Source of the DNA: Durusdinium trenchii
Taxonomy: Eukaryota; Sar; Dinophyceae; Suessiales; Symbiodiniaceae
Reading direction: 5' to 3'
Assembly: GCA_963970005.1 (NCBI GenBank)
Contig: CAXAMN010021385.1
Coordinates: forward strand, 395,375 to 459,374
DNA length: 64,000 nucleotides
The first letter of the stretch is position 1; each line of letters begins with the position of its first letter. The position numbers and the translations under genes were made by a program. Positions 45,945 through 55,442 of this stretch are shown piece after piece. The notes under the pieces were generated by a model. It did not search any database. It was not told the DNA's origin and saw nothing but the letters and a program-made list of their open reading frames with translations.

Positions 45945-46336
45945 ATGCATGCACAAGGTCATTGCGCAATGTGAAGCGCTGAAGCTTGAAGAAGGCTCGC
46001 TTGCCGCTTCTGAGCGATACAGACACAATGTGGACAATGCTGCCAACAATCCCAATGTCATCGCGGGGGTCTTTGAAGAAAGATGCTCGTACGGGCAATA
46101 TCCCCCTCCCGAGGACTCCTGTCCTAGCGAAGGCGAATGAAGAAGGAATTCTTGATGCAAGTTTTGGGCAGATCGTTTCCTTTGCCTCCTTTCATCAGAC
46201 CAGCGTTCGCGTTGAGGTCCCATTGTCGCACACACTCGAGGATGGGACAGCTGACCCTGCACTAGAAAGTTAGACAGCACCGAGACGCAGGTCTGCCAGG
46301 GAAACCCCGGTGGACAAGGGACCCAAACCCGAGGAG
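45945..46336. other. No gene recognised
   Basis: Unique-looking sequence between the minisatellite and the A-tailed fragment. Short open frames are not supported. Confidence 0.4.
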
Positions 46337-46500
46337 CAGTTTTTTTCCACGAATGCCGACACCGTGTGGGCGGAGTGCCCAGATCATCATTCAAGGGAAA
46401 GGAAACACAACATGATGAGGAGGAAAAGAACACAAGCAACCCAAAACCAACCAACCAAACAAGAACCACAGCCAAAGGCCAGAGACCGACTCCCCCTCAT
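46337..46500 (-). mobile_element. 3' end fragment of the 13-kb family, with A-tail
   Basis: On the minus strand: a GGTTTGG-rich stretch, then GATCTGGGCACTCCGCCCACA, close to the GACCTGGGCACC..CCCACACGG end of the complete unit, then TTCGTGG and seven A (T at 46340-46346). It is inverted relative to the 13-kb unit and lies just outside its left target duplication. Confidence 0.75.
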
Positions 46501-46514
46501 CTAAAAGCCTAATC

Positions 46515-46532
46515 GAAGCAGCAGAGTAGCAA
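46515..46532. repeat. Left target-site duplication of the 13-kb unit
   Basis: GAAGCAGCAGAGTAGCAA, an exact 18-bp match to 59580-59597. It lies two bases before the spliced-leader relic. Confidence 0.88.
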
Positions 46533-46534
46533 AT

Positions 46535-46555
46535 ACCGTTGCCTTTTGGCTCAAG
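46535..46555 (+). other. Dinoflagellate spliced-leader relic
   Basis: ACCGTTGCC then TTTTGGCTCAAG. The dinoflagellate leader is NCCGTAGCC, A, TTTTGGCTCAAG, so this matches all but one substitution and one missing A. Leader sequence in genomic DNA implies that a trans-spliced RNA was copied back into DNA. Confidence 0.9.
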
Positions 46556-46586
46556 CAGGTCGTAGTGCCCTGCATGCAGGAGTGAG

Positions 46587-46662
46587 GTCAGCCTTAGCTG
46601 ACTTCATTCGTGTTGCCTTTCGTGTGCTTTCGCCGCCAGGGCACCTGCCAACCTTAGTTGGC
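46587..46662. repeat. Two CTTA hairpins in the 5' untranslated region
   Basis: GTCAGC-CTTA-GCTGAC (46587-46602) and GCCAAC-CTTA-GTTGGC (46647-46662), with six-base-pair stems. A CCTGCATGCAGG palindrome precedes them. Confidence 0.93.
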
Positions 46663-46715
46663 GGGGGCTATACCTGCATTGTCAAACAGAGAAACTCGAA
46701 TGTCACGACCCGTGG

Positions 46716-48005
46716 ATGGAAGACAGCAATTCACTGGACCTAACGGATACCACAGAGAATAGAGTCCATGCTCCCTTTGTCTTCACACGTGACCATGCAG
46801 ACTGGTTGACCACGGATGGCCAAGCCTGCTTTGCCAGGGGCACGGGGCATAGTGTGGCGCAGTCCCAGAATGAAGCTTATGCAGCACTGACCATGAAAGA
46901 CACTCAAAGCAGTCCTTTCGGTCTTGACTCTGCTCGGCCTGCACTTGGCCTGACTGACGTTCGTGCGCAGCCATCCAAAAAGGACGAGGGGCATGCTGCT
47001 CTCGAAACAGAGGGAGAGCTGCCTGATACTACTGCCATTATTCAGACACTCATCTCACACCGAGACCTGATCATGAACAATCACATGATTTACCTGATTG
47101 TGGACAATCGAACACCTGCTGCTGTCCCATATTGGCCGGCTTTCGCTGCCTGGTGGGCCTCGCGCAGATGTCTGGTGGGTCCCCAAGACGAGAGGACTGA
47201 CACACTGTGGATTTGTGCTGATGCTCCTACTGGCCTTCATAAAGTTCCATACTATTGGGCAGGGGTCTTTGTCCTGGAGGCAGCGCGTTTCCTGTGTCCT
47301 GCACAGCACTTTGCACTCATTGATAATGACTGTGTGCCAATTACGCTGTTTGAGGTGCAAGACCTACTGCAGCTGGCACATCAGCAGCACCGATGGGCTG
47401 ATCTCCTAGGGTACGCACACTCCGAATCCAGCCCTAGTGCTGGGATAGGCATGCTGCTTTTTGCAGAAGCGCACTTAGAGAATAATGCAGGTTTGGTCAT
47501 GTCGATCGGCAATCGCAACAAGCACAGTCCGCTGGAACATGACACGTCTGCCCGGACCCTGGCAAAGAGTCTCCAGGCGGGTCGACTTGCTCTCGTTTCA
47601 AGAGCCAGATCACCTGTCAATCCGAGCAACACTGTCATGAGCGGCACCTTGTTTACCCCCTTTGTTGGGACAGCGATGCAGTCCGCCCTTGACCTCTGTG
47701 TGGTTTGGTCCTCATACGGCCTTTACATGTGTAAGCACTTTTGGCCCATGCCTGTCCCTAGCCCGGAGGAGTCTTGTCCTGGAAGTCCAATCAAGTGGCC
47801 ACGGCAATCCCATCCCAGGGCGCTCACCCCAGAAGGAAGAGAGCGAACCCCCTGGGTTGCCAGCTGGGCACGAGCCACTTTCGAACAGGGCATGCTATCT
47901 GTGCTCCCGATGCTTACAGGGCCATGCACAGTTGCGTCGCTGCCAGGAGAACACCTTTTTCCAGGCCAGTGCATTGCCGCGCAACCGAATGCGACCTGCC
48001 ATATT
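46716..48005 (+). CDS. N-terminal, glycosyltransferase-like part of ORF1
   Basis: The first ATG after the leader opens a frame of about 430 meaningful residues; the raw frame runs to a stop at 48131. After a low-complexity start it has a globular region (about 115-430): MIYLIVDNRTPAAVPYWPAF, YYWAGVFVLEAARFLCPAQH and FALIDNDCVPITLFEVQDL. DND after a hydrophobic strand resembles the metal-binding DxD of GT-A glycosyltransferases. GMLLFAEAHLENNAGLVMS and WARATFEQGMLSVLPMLTGP fit later parts of such a fold. The assignment is tentative. Near 48000 coding passes to the next frame (+1), where RPAIFHALGKAKIGAQTAL continues. This is an indel, or less likely programmed frameshifting; no slippery site was recognised. 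Confidence 0.55.
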
Positions 48006-51000
48006 TCATGCCCTTGGCAAGGCCAAAATTGGAGCACAGACAGCTCTACGCGAACTGGAGCAGCAGGGTTGGGAAACGCTGCCGATGGCTTTGCTCGGTA
48101 TGCCCAACCTACCCCCTGCATGGACCGTTGAGACTTGGAAACCTGTCGGTGGTTGCAAGTTGACAGGCTACTCCTCTGGGGTAACTGGAAACAGCGCATT
48201 GCGCTTCTGCCTGTTGGTAAAGTGGCGAGCAATTCGTAAACAGGCGACAGAGCTCTTTCCGGAACAAAGGCAGGAGGACAGCCTTAGCTGTCTTCCTGCA
48301 GAGGACGGAGATGCAGAGGTGGAGTCAGTCTCCACACCCTCGTCCGACAATTCTGCCAAAAGAGCAGACCGACTCACTAAGGCAATTGAAGGTGACTCGA
48401 AGCAGGGCAGTCAGGCACCTGACTCTAGATCATGCACTCCCTGTCCGCAACAGCTATCTCCTTCCCTCTTTGTTCCTTGGAGTCAAGTCGCTAAGCTAAG
48501 AGGGGTAGTTGCAGTCCACAAGGACATAGAAGCAAGTCCGTATGAGCAATTGCGAGCTGCGCTGGCACAGCCCAAGTGTCTTGTCCCTGGAGAAAAAGAG
48601 CAATTTCTTCAAACCAATCACGATTTGTTGTGTCACCTTCGAGGCTCATTCATGCCCTTGGAAGGTATCGCACAGCAAGTTTTCGAAGCCATCTCTCACC
48701 ACCAGCAGGATGAATTCGTCTGGGTCACAGTCCTATGGATGGTCGCCCAACTCAACGAATATTGGATGGGACGCAACTTCCCGCCACTGCCGTCAGTATT
48801 CCAAATCAACTGCGGAGGGCTGGGGGGAGGTGCCCTTGAAGGGGAAGTCCCCCCGCACTTCCATTGCATGTGCCCTCCCGTGGGAGAAAGTCAAGTCTAT
48901 GGGCCGTCACTCTCCCCGGCAGATGTCCTCAACGATCAGGAGTGGGGGGTTGCCTATGGCTGGTCGACCGGAGTGCATGAAGTTGCCACCCTCTTTGCGC
49001 GCATACAGAACCCGTGCCAGAAATGGGAAGACCTTGGGTATGGCAAGGCAGCCGTAATTTATCAACGCACGCAACTGGTGCTGAAAGCAGCGAGGCTTCT
49101 CCCTGCTCACCGACGGTTGCCGCACCAAGCCTTCCTCAGTGGCCTGTGGTGGAAACTGCTCTCGCTACAGCCACTACGACTCCTTGCCTACTTGCCAGGG
49201 CTGGGGTGTCTGCGACCGGATGTGCAAGAAGACCCCATTCACTTCACAGTGAATGGTTTCAGTGCAGGAAGCTACACTGGAGCAGTGATTGCCTTAGCAA
49301 TTCGTTGCCTCTGGCCAGCCAGTCAGACCACAGCACGCCTAGGTGCCATTGCAATGCCTAAGAGTGTATTCGCAGCCTTGGTTGCCACTGCAGAACCTGA
49401 CAAACGCAACTACTATCTTGTCCATGCTGCTGAAGATTGTCTGTGCGACTGGAAGCCGACAGAGGAGGAGCTTGGTATGTTGCAACAATCCCTGCACATC
49501 ACGTATGTAACAGAATCTGCAAGGTGGATGGGCAAGCATAAACATAGTTACTGGCACTGGCTTCAGTGCCAGCTCCCTGCAGGCCAGGTCAGTCTTACCA
49601 CGCTAAAACTCCCACACCCAGAGGTGGTTCCTCGCCGGGACCGAATAGCTGCCCCCATGCGCTTGGCCTCCTGGATCCGCTTTGAAACAGTAATGACCAG
49701 CGATGATTGGGAAGGTGCCATTAGCTTGTTGGTGTCCAACCTCCACCGATCTGACCAAGAATTGCTAGTGCTGCTACAGAGTTGCGTCGCGGGGCAGCAA
49801 ATTGACTCCATGGAAGAAGCACATGCGCTACTGCTGAAAAACTGTCGGGTTGGCAGAGGTAATCAAAGTGCGTGCGCTCAATGGCTGACAGAAATGGCCC
49901 GAGACCTTTTAGCACCAATCCCATTCCGAGAGGTGTTTGTCATCCTAGCCCTGTTCCTCCCGCAACTCACATTTGTTGATGAGGCTGCTACAAAGAAAGA
50001 GCTGTGGAGCAGTCCCACTGTCCGCAAGTTTGGCTTAGTTGTGGATGTCACTCCAACAGCTACGGGGTTACAAGGTATGCATGAATATCGTATAGCCTTT
50101 CCGGCGTGGTCACAGTCGGCCATCTTCTGCCCTGCACACTTCCAAAGCTGTAATTATGAGCAACTTGCTAGCAGCCCCTCAAGCACAGTTCATATGGGTT
50201 CACAGGCGGGGAAGGCTTATCGACTAGTTCTGGAGGAGCACGGCAAGTGCTATTCAGTCTTAGCACTCTTGCTTGCCTTTGCGACTCCTTCGCGGAAACG
50301 CAAAGGGGATGAGGCGCCCAGTGAAAAGCTACGCCGCTTGAGCAGCCCTAGGCACTGGGACGTCGCCTTCGTGCCGTTCCCGGAAGAGTTTGTGCCGTTG
50401 CCCACGTCAGCTGAGACTGGCCTGGCGTGCTCTGCTCCATGGGCTTTCCCGCCCAGCCTCTGCGTGTTGGAATCTAGAGCAACGCGGATCCGAGTTTTGG
50501 CCATCGCGGAAGCAGGTGACACCGTCACTGCAGATCATCTCTTGCAAATGGCCAGCTTAGCGGCAGAGCATAAGCCCACTGTGCTGGGAATTCCCGGCCA
50601 AGTGCCCATTCCGTATCAGTTAGAGAGCACAGTAGTCCTACTGCAGAGTCTGCATGCCCTCTTCCAGCTGCTGACCTCTGGCAGCACAATGCAACACTGT
50701 CCCCAAGCTGCCAGCTTCGCTGTGGCACTAGGCACCGCAGCCCGACATGACAACGGGCACATAGTGTCGATGGCTGCCAGCCTCGCGCTTGCTCTCCGAT
50801 CTGGCAGATCTACCCTTGCAGTAGCGGGAGTCTTTGGTGCAGGCAAGACCCGATCCCTGACCTTTCTACTCGCCTGGCTGGCTCTTACCACGCACCTTAA
50901 GATCGCAGTAGTACACAAGGAGAATCCGGCAGGCCGGGCAATCACCAAGTTACTCACAGCCTTTGACCTTGGACCAGATCACCAGAGATACTTCGTACGG

Positions 51001-53058
51001 CCAGTCAGCAGAGAAGAGGCAGAAACCAACATAGCCTGCACTGACTATGACTTGAGGGCAAGCGACGCGGCGTCATACATCCCTGGCTGCCATGTAGTAA
51101 TTGTCACAACTGGACTCGTCTGGGATCAGAAAGGGCAGACTCATTCAACGCTCAACACCCATATGGAAAATGTAGACCTACTTATCAGTGAAGAGGCACA
51201 GCAGGATATGGACCTCAAATCTGCATTTGCGCCAACAGTCCCCCGACAGCCCTTCTTTCGGCTGCTGCTGGGTGATCCCAAGCAGAGCCCAGGTGGAGTG
51301 GCCGATGGACAGAGAGCTCATCGCACACTCCTACTCAAAGCACCCCTTGGGCTACGAGCCCCCACTACCTGGTACATGCCGCATGAAATACCAGGGGTCT
51401 GCCACATGCTCCTCCGGCACAGTCGAGGCTTTGGCCTTGGCGACCTAGAAGAAACGGCTAGGGTAGTGGGTCACAGGCCACTGGGGAGCAGCTGGTTTCG
51501 CCCGGAGAAGGTCAAAGCCACATCTTCTTTCGCCTGTCAGCTACAGTCCACCTACAAAGATCTCTCCAGAGTGGACCTGGACCTCCCGGAAGGACTGTTG
51601 GTAGGTCTAGGATATGCAGCCACCAGCCCAGACAGCCCACTCGACTTCCGCCAGGCGCAAACTGCGGCTGAGAGATCGGGAGTCGCAAACCCACACTGCT
51701 GGAGTTTAATGTTGCCGACGAGTGCAAGGGTTGCCCAGGAAGTGTATGAGCCGTTGATAGGTATTCAGTATCCCATGTTGTGCAGCCGAATGGGAGACAC
51801 CTGGCAAATAGGTACCACCTCCATTCGAGAGGATCACAACATTGCCTCAACCTTACGATTCATCCACTGGTGCCATGCATCGCCCAATGTGCAAGCAAAA
51901 CAAAATCCCAACAATGACCCCACAGTTCGGGTGTATCAGCATATTGAAGACCAACTTACCAGAGCAGGCTCTGAGGCTGATGACATCTTGGCCCTCACAA
52001 CCACCCGAGAAGGGGCCACGAATCTACGCAATTATTTCTCCATTGCCGGTAAGAAGGCGAATGCAGAGACTGCAGTCAAGGTAGCAGGCGCCACGGCCAA
52101 GCATTGCATCGTCATTCATGGGGATTCAACCTTTCTCAGTGGCGAAGGACGCAACCTAGACTATGACCAGGAGTGCTTCACACGAGCGAATGTAGCATAC
52201 AGCCGAGCCACCGACCTTACCATCCTGGCATGTCCATTAAATATGCAAGGGATGCCTGGGGCCCTGCAAGTCCTAGCAGCCCTTCTGCATGGTGTCCAGA
52301 CGATACATACCTATGACAGTAACAAAGAGCCCAACATCGTAGGCTCCCTGGACCTTACAGTCACACAAGTTGAGCAGGCCACGACCTTTTTCCAACAGGC
52401 GCTCCTGCCTCACCCTATGTGGTGTGGCCCCCTGCCGGTCTGTCTCGTAGAACACCATCACGGTAAGGTTAGGCGCTTACGCCTCGTCTTAGCCACAATT
52501 ACGCATCTAACCAAAGCGGAAATTAACAGCCTCGTCGAAGGGCCCTACCTGCCTGGTGGCACTGTCTTGCATGACCTCGTCTATGGATATGCAGCAGATG
52601 CCTCGATGGAGCCAGAGTGGCTGGTCATAACAGATGGGCAGCAGCCAGGACACTGGCGACTCCTCCACAACAGCTCGGGCCCAGGGCGACGATGCAGCGT
52701 AGGAAGCTCCCTACGCTATCAACCGACGCCGAGCATGCGCGAGCAGCGTAGTGCACAGGATTATGCTTTCGAAGCTCTGCACCGTGTGTACTTCTATGAT
52801 GCATGGAGAGCGCAGCCGGTCTTGGATGCCATAGGCTCTGATCTCATCCTGCCATCGCGACCAGGCCTTTTAGTGCATGGCTGCTACTGGCATGGCAAAG
52901 TCTGGCGCCTGATGTCCTCTCTGTCTCTGATCGCGACCCAGACAACGAGGAACATGAAGCTCAAGAAGGACATATGCCATCCTCTCCTGCAGAGACAGAT
53001 GATGCAATGGCTGAGGAAGCCACGCAAGACGTCGTCCTGGTCCACAGCTCCCATCTGA
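47990..53058 (+). CDS. ORF1 main part: SF1 helicase with Vsr-like nuclease end
   Basis: The open frame runs 47662-53058 (1798 residues), but sequence before about 47990 is a shadow of the previous frame. An unknown N-terminal half includes the repeat-family hallmark LPAHRRLPHQAFLSGLWWKL. Superfamily 1 (UPF1-like) helicase motifs follow: Walker A GVFGAGKT (50827-50850), LLISEEAQQ in place of motif II (51181), GDPKQSPGG as motif III (51271), and ANVAYSRATDLTI as motif VI (about 52186). Near the end, SDLILPSRPGLLVHGCYWHG resembles the core of Vsr-type endonucleases (PDIVFP...VDGCFWHG), but the catalytic Asp position holds His. The last 55 residues are probably out of frame. Coding seems to continue in a -1 frame as an acidic stretch (DRDPDNEEHEAQEGHMPSSP) and then, after another -1 change, into ORF2. 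Motif II lacks the second acidic residue of DE, so activity is uncertain. Confidence 0.7.
48277..48292. repeat. CTTA hairpin inside ORF1
   Basis: GACAGC-CTTA-GCTGTC, perfect six-base-pair stem, translated as part of DSLSCLP. Confidence 0.93.
49288..49301. repeat. CTTA hairpin inside ORF1
   Basis: ATTGC-CTTA-GCAAT, translated as part of AVIALAIRC. Confidence 0.92.
52471..52484. repeat. CTTA hairpin inside ORF1
   Basis: AGGCG-CTTA-CGCCT, a variant with the loop-closing pair reversed (G-C). Confidence 0.85.
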
Positions 53059-53107
53059 GTCGCCCACTATCCCGAGCACAGAGCAACCAGAGGACGATGA
53101 TGCCCAC

Positions 53108-55363
53108 ATGGAAGATAATGATAGTGCCAGCAGCTCTTCCACAGAAGCGGGTGATTGCCTTAGCAATCGTCCTGTTTCTCCTGTTGCACGTCCCGCGCAA
53201 GAGGACATTCGGGCGGCAGGCGATGATGCAAGGAGTGCGATACCCCCACAGAACGTGAACCATCCCAGTGATAGCCCCGGGTCGCACTTCTCTGAGTCCC
53301 CAATCAAGCGAAGACCAGGGCCTAAGGCTCATACTGGGCGAGCGCAACCAAAGAAGTCACGCAAATCACCTGCCTCAACATCCAGGCAACCGCTCGACAG
53401 CGTTCCAGAACATGCGCAACCGCCGGCCACACTAAATGATCTAGCCAGTCGAAGCGCTCAAAGGCAGGAGACCCCAGCTTGCAGAAACCCAGAGACGCCA
53501 CCTGACCGCCCTGGCTCAGCGCAAGAGCGCCCACAAGCCATGACAGAAATTGATATTGTCAGTGATCAAGAGCAAGCAGAGCGCGGAGGCACAGCCGCCA
53601 CTGATCTCCAGCTGGAATCCGAACAGAGAGCCATGCAGATTTTGTACGACTATCAAAAGGCAGCGGGAACCACCAGAGAAGCTCACGGGCAAAAGGTGCC
53701 GCTCCCCTCACTACAGATCTACAGCGACCTGCCTAGAGAATGGCCGATGGCGAGGCTTGCTGTCTCCAGCAAGCAAATCAACCGCCTTGTCCGCACGTTC
53801 CTCTGGAGGAGAGTGACTGAACAAGCACTCCATGGCTCCTCGTTTATAGACATTCCAGATCAGATCAACCAGGCCTACATCGGCGATCTTCTCCTCATCA
53901 GTGAAGCCTTCGCTGCCCCTCTGTCTAATCTCTTTGCTTTCGTAAGAAATGGGCATCCAGCATGCCCTTTCATTACACAGAAGCAGCTTGCTCTCTATGC
54001 AAACCCTCGTTTCTGGCAATATGGCCTCCTAGCTTTCATTGCGAGGTGCTGTTCCTTTGACAATCAACACAGAGATCAGGGTGCAGGAGCAGCCCAAACT
54101 GGGGAAGGAAAATCGCAGACCACAAAAGAAAAAGATGTAGATGCCCTCACCTTCATGCGCACTGTCATCATGTCCTTCGTCAGGGGGATGGAGTATGGAG
54201 AACAAACGCTACCTACCAATGACCTTTTTGTTTATCTACCAGTCCAGATCCTGCCTGACCTGGTCACAGCCATGGAGCAACAGGGCTTCAAGCCAGCAGA
54301 GGTGAAGGGGGGCTCTGGATATCGGCCAAAAGAAGAGGGGGCTGAAGACAACCCATTGATCGTAGTGGGAGTGCACACCAAAGACAGTGTTTATGATCGA
54401 TACCCCCGCATGCCGACTACTTCCTGGGCCGAAAGAGCGTACTCTAGTGGAGCCCTTGACCCGTCTTTGGGACAAGCCTTCGCTTTCCCCTCCCTGTTGC
54501 AACTGCGAATGCGCATTGAAGTCCCCGGGTGGAGAGATCTGGCAACAGCCAGAAATCCCACAGCTGATCTGCCAGCAGCAGAAGACTCTGCCTCAGACGA
54601 CACCGGGTCAGCAGAACGGTCGCCACGACTTGCTCTCCCAGTGCCGGTGGGAATGGCAGAAACGCAGGCAGACGAAGCCACAGAGGACGAGGCCATGAAC
54701 GCTGAACCCAGCTATGCCTTTGCCAAGGGGTATGGAAGGTTTGGCATAGGCTACACTAGACTAGCAACGGCGCTAGGCAATTTCGAGCAAGGGGACATCG
54801 GCGCAGAAAGCGCAGTGGTAGCACAATGGCTGACCTCCGGGCTCAGAATTGCCATGTCCCGCACAGGGTGGAATCTGATATCTACCCGTTTCAGCTTGAC
54901 TAAGGTCCCTAGTCCTGTCCTCAGTGAGTACTACTGCAAAGGATATCCTCTCACTCCGAAGATGGCAGACCGTCCTTACAACCAATATGGCACGATTCAC
55001 TACTCCGAAGATAAATGGGATCAGCTCTGCGGGTGGCTCACTGGGAATCCCACGTTCAGGCTCCAACTCGCGAGCCATAAGCGGGCACTTAGGGATCACA
55101 TGGGCTACAGTCAGGAAACTGCCGATCCAAGTAACAAAGCCCGCCGCACTGACCCCCCTAAGGAAGCGGGAAGTTCCTCAACTGCAGCAGGGTCTTCCTG
55201 GCACAGCAAGCCTCCCCCCCGCCTTCGCCCTCAGGGTGGTCCTACGGGTGGTGGCAGTAGTGTAGTCCTCATCAAGAGTCTCCCCACACAACAACAGCCT
55301 CCGTGTCGCGCAACCTCCGCCATGAGATGGGTGACCTTAGTCACCTTCTCTATTGGGGCTTAG
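53108..55363 (+). CDS. ORF2, unknown 751-residue protein
   Basis: The ATG at 53108 opens a frame with a disordered acidic/serine- and proline-rich start (EDNDSASSSSTEAGD; KRRPGPKAHTGRAQPKK). The coding signal in the same frame already begins upstream (TIPSTEQPEDDDAHMED), so ORF2 may once have been the C-terminal part of one long ORF1-ORF2 polyprotein. A globular region (about residues 180-430) includes LLISEAFAAPLSNLFAFVRN and LTFMRTVIMSFVRGMEYGEQ. A second one (about 535-670) includes YAFAKGYGRFGIGYTRLA and QWLTSGLRIAMSRTGWNLIS. The end is low-complexity. I recognise no family: no YxDD of RT, no DDE transposase, no integrase finger. Hairpins at 53153-53168 and 55330-55345 lie inside it. Confidence 0.7.
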   Translation: MEDNDSASSSSTEAGDCLSNRPVSPVARPAQEDIRAAGDDARSAIPPQNVNHPSDSPGSHFSESPIKRRPGPKAHTGRAQPKKSRKSPASTSRQPLDSVPEHAQPPATLNDLASRSAQRQETPACRNPETPPDRPGSAQERPQAMTEIDIVSDQEQAERGGTAATDLQLESEQRAMQILYDYQKAAGTTREAHGQKVPLPSLQIYSDLPREWPMARLAVSSKQINRLVRTFLWRRVTEQALHGSSFIDIPDQINQAYIGDLLLISEAFAAPLSNLFAFVRNGHPACPFITQKQLALYANPRFWQYGLLAFIARCCSFDNQHRDQGAGAAQTGEGKSQTTKEKDVDALTFMRTVIMSFVRGMEYGEQTLPTNDLFVYLPVQILPDLVTAMEQQGFKPAEVKGGSGYRPKEEGAEDNPLIVVGVHTKDSVYDRYPRMPTTSWAERAYSSGALDPSLGQAFAFPSLLQLRMRIEVPGWRDLATARNPTADLPAAEDSASDDTGSAERSPRLALPVPVGMAETQADEATEDEAMNAEPSYAFAKGYGRFGIGYTRLATALGNFEQGDIGAESAVVAQWLTSGLRIAMSRTGWNLISTRFSLTKVPSPVLSEYYCKGYPLTPKMADRPYNQYGTIHYSEDKWDQLCGWLTGNPTFRLQLASHKRALRDHMGYSQETADPSNKARRTDPPKEAGSSSTAAGSSWHSKPPPRLRPQGGPTGGGSSVVLIKSLPTQQQPPCRATSAMRWVTLVTFSIGA
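53153..53168. repeat. CTTA hairpin inside ORF2
   Basis: GATTGC-CTTA-GCAATC, perfect six-base-pair stem, nearly the same stem as at 49288. Confidence 0.93.
55330..55345. repeat. CTTA hairpin at the end of ORF2
   Basis: GGTGAC-CTTA-GTCACC, perfect six-base-pair stem, 18 nt before the ORF2 stop. Confidence 0.93.
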
Positions 55364-55409
55364 TTGCCACTATGGCCTTGCAAAGGACACACCTCCTGTA
55401 CCACAGTTG

Positions 55410-55420
55410 TTTGGCTCAAG
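55410..55420 (+). other. Internal spliced-leader core before LRR-a
   Basis: TTTGGCTCAAG, 22 nt before the LRR-a ATG. The bases upstream (ccacagttg) do not match the rest of the leader. A similar core lies just upstream of the decayed LRR gene at 25652. Confidence 0.55.
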
Positions 55421-55442
55421 CAAACCAAGCACCTACATAGCA

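Noticed and set aside
47662..47989. N-terminal 110 residues of the 1798-codon frame
   Set aside because: The coding signal in this stretch belongs to the other frame (glycosyltransferase-like region); this part is a shadow.
47985..48010. Programmed +1 frameshift site in ORF1
   Set aside because: No recognisable slippery codon or stimulator was seen; an indel is the simpler explanation.
53108..53143. Match of VEELLALSLSS on the minus strand with the copia extra ORF near 35.9 kb
   Set aside because: Differences are all at third positions on that strand, but the plus strand there is the serine/acidic start of ORF2; both are low-complexity, so chance or composition is more likely.
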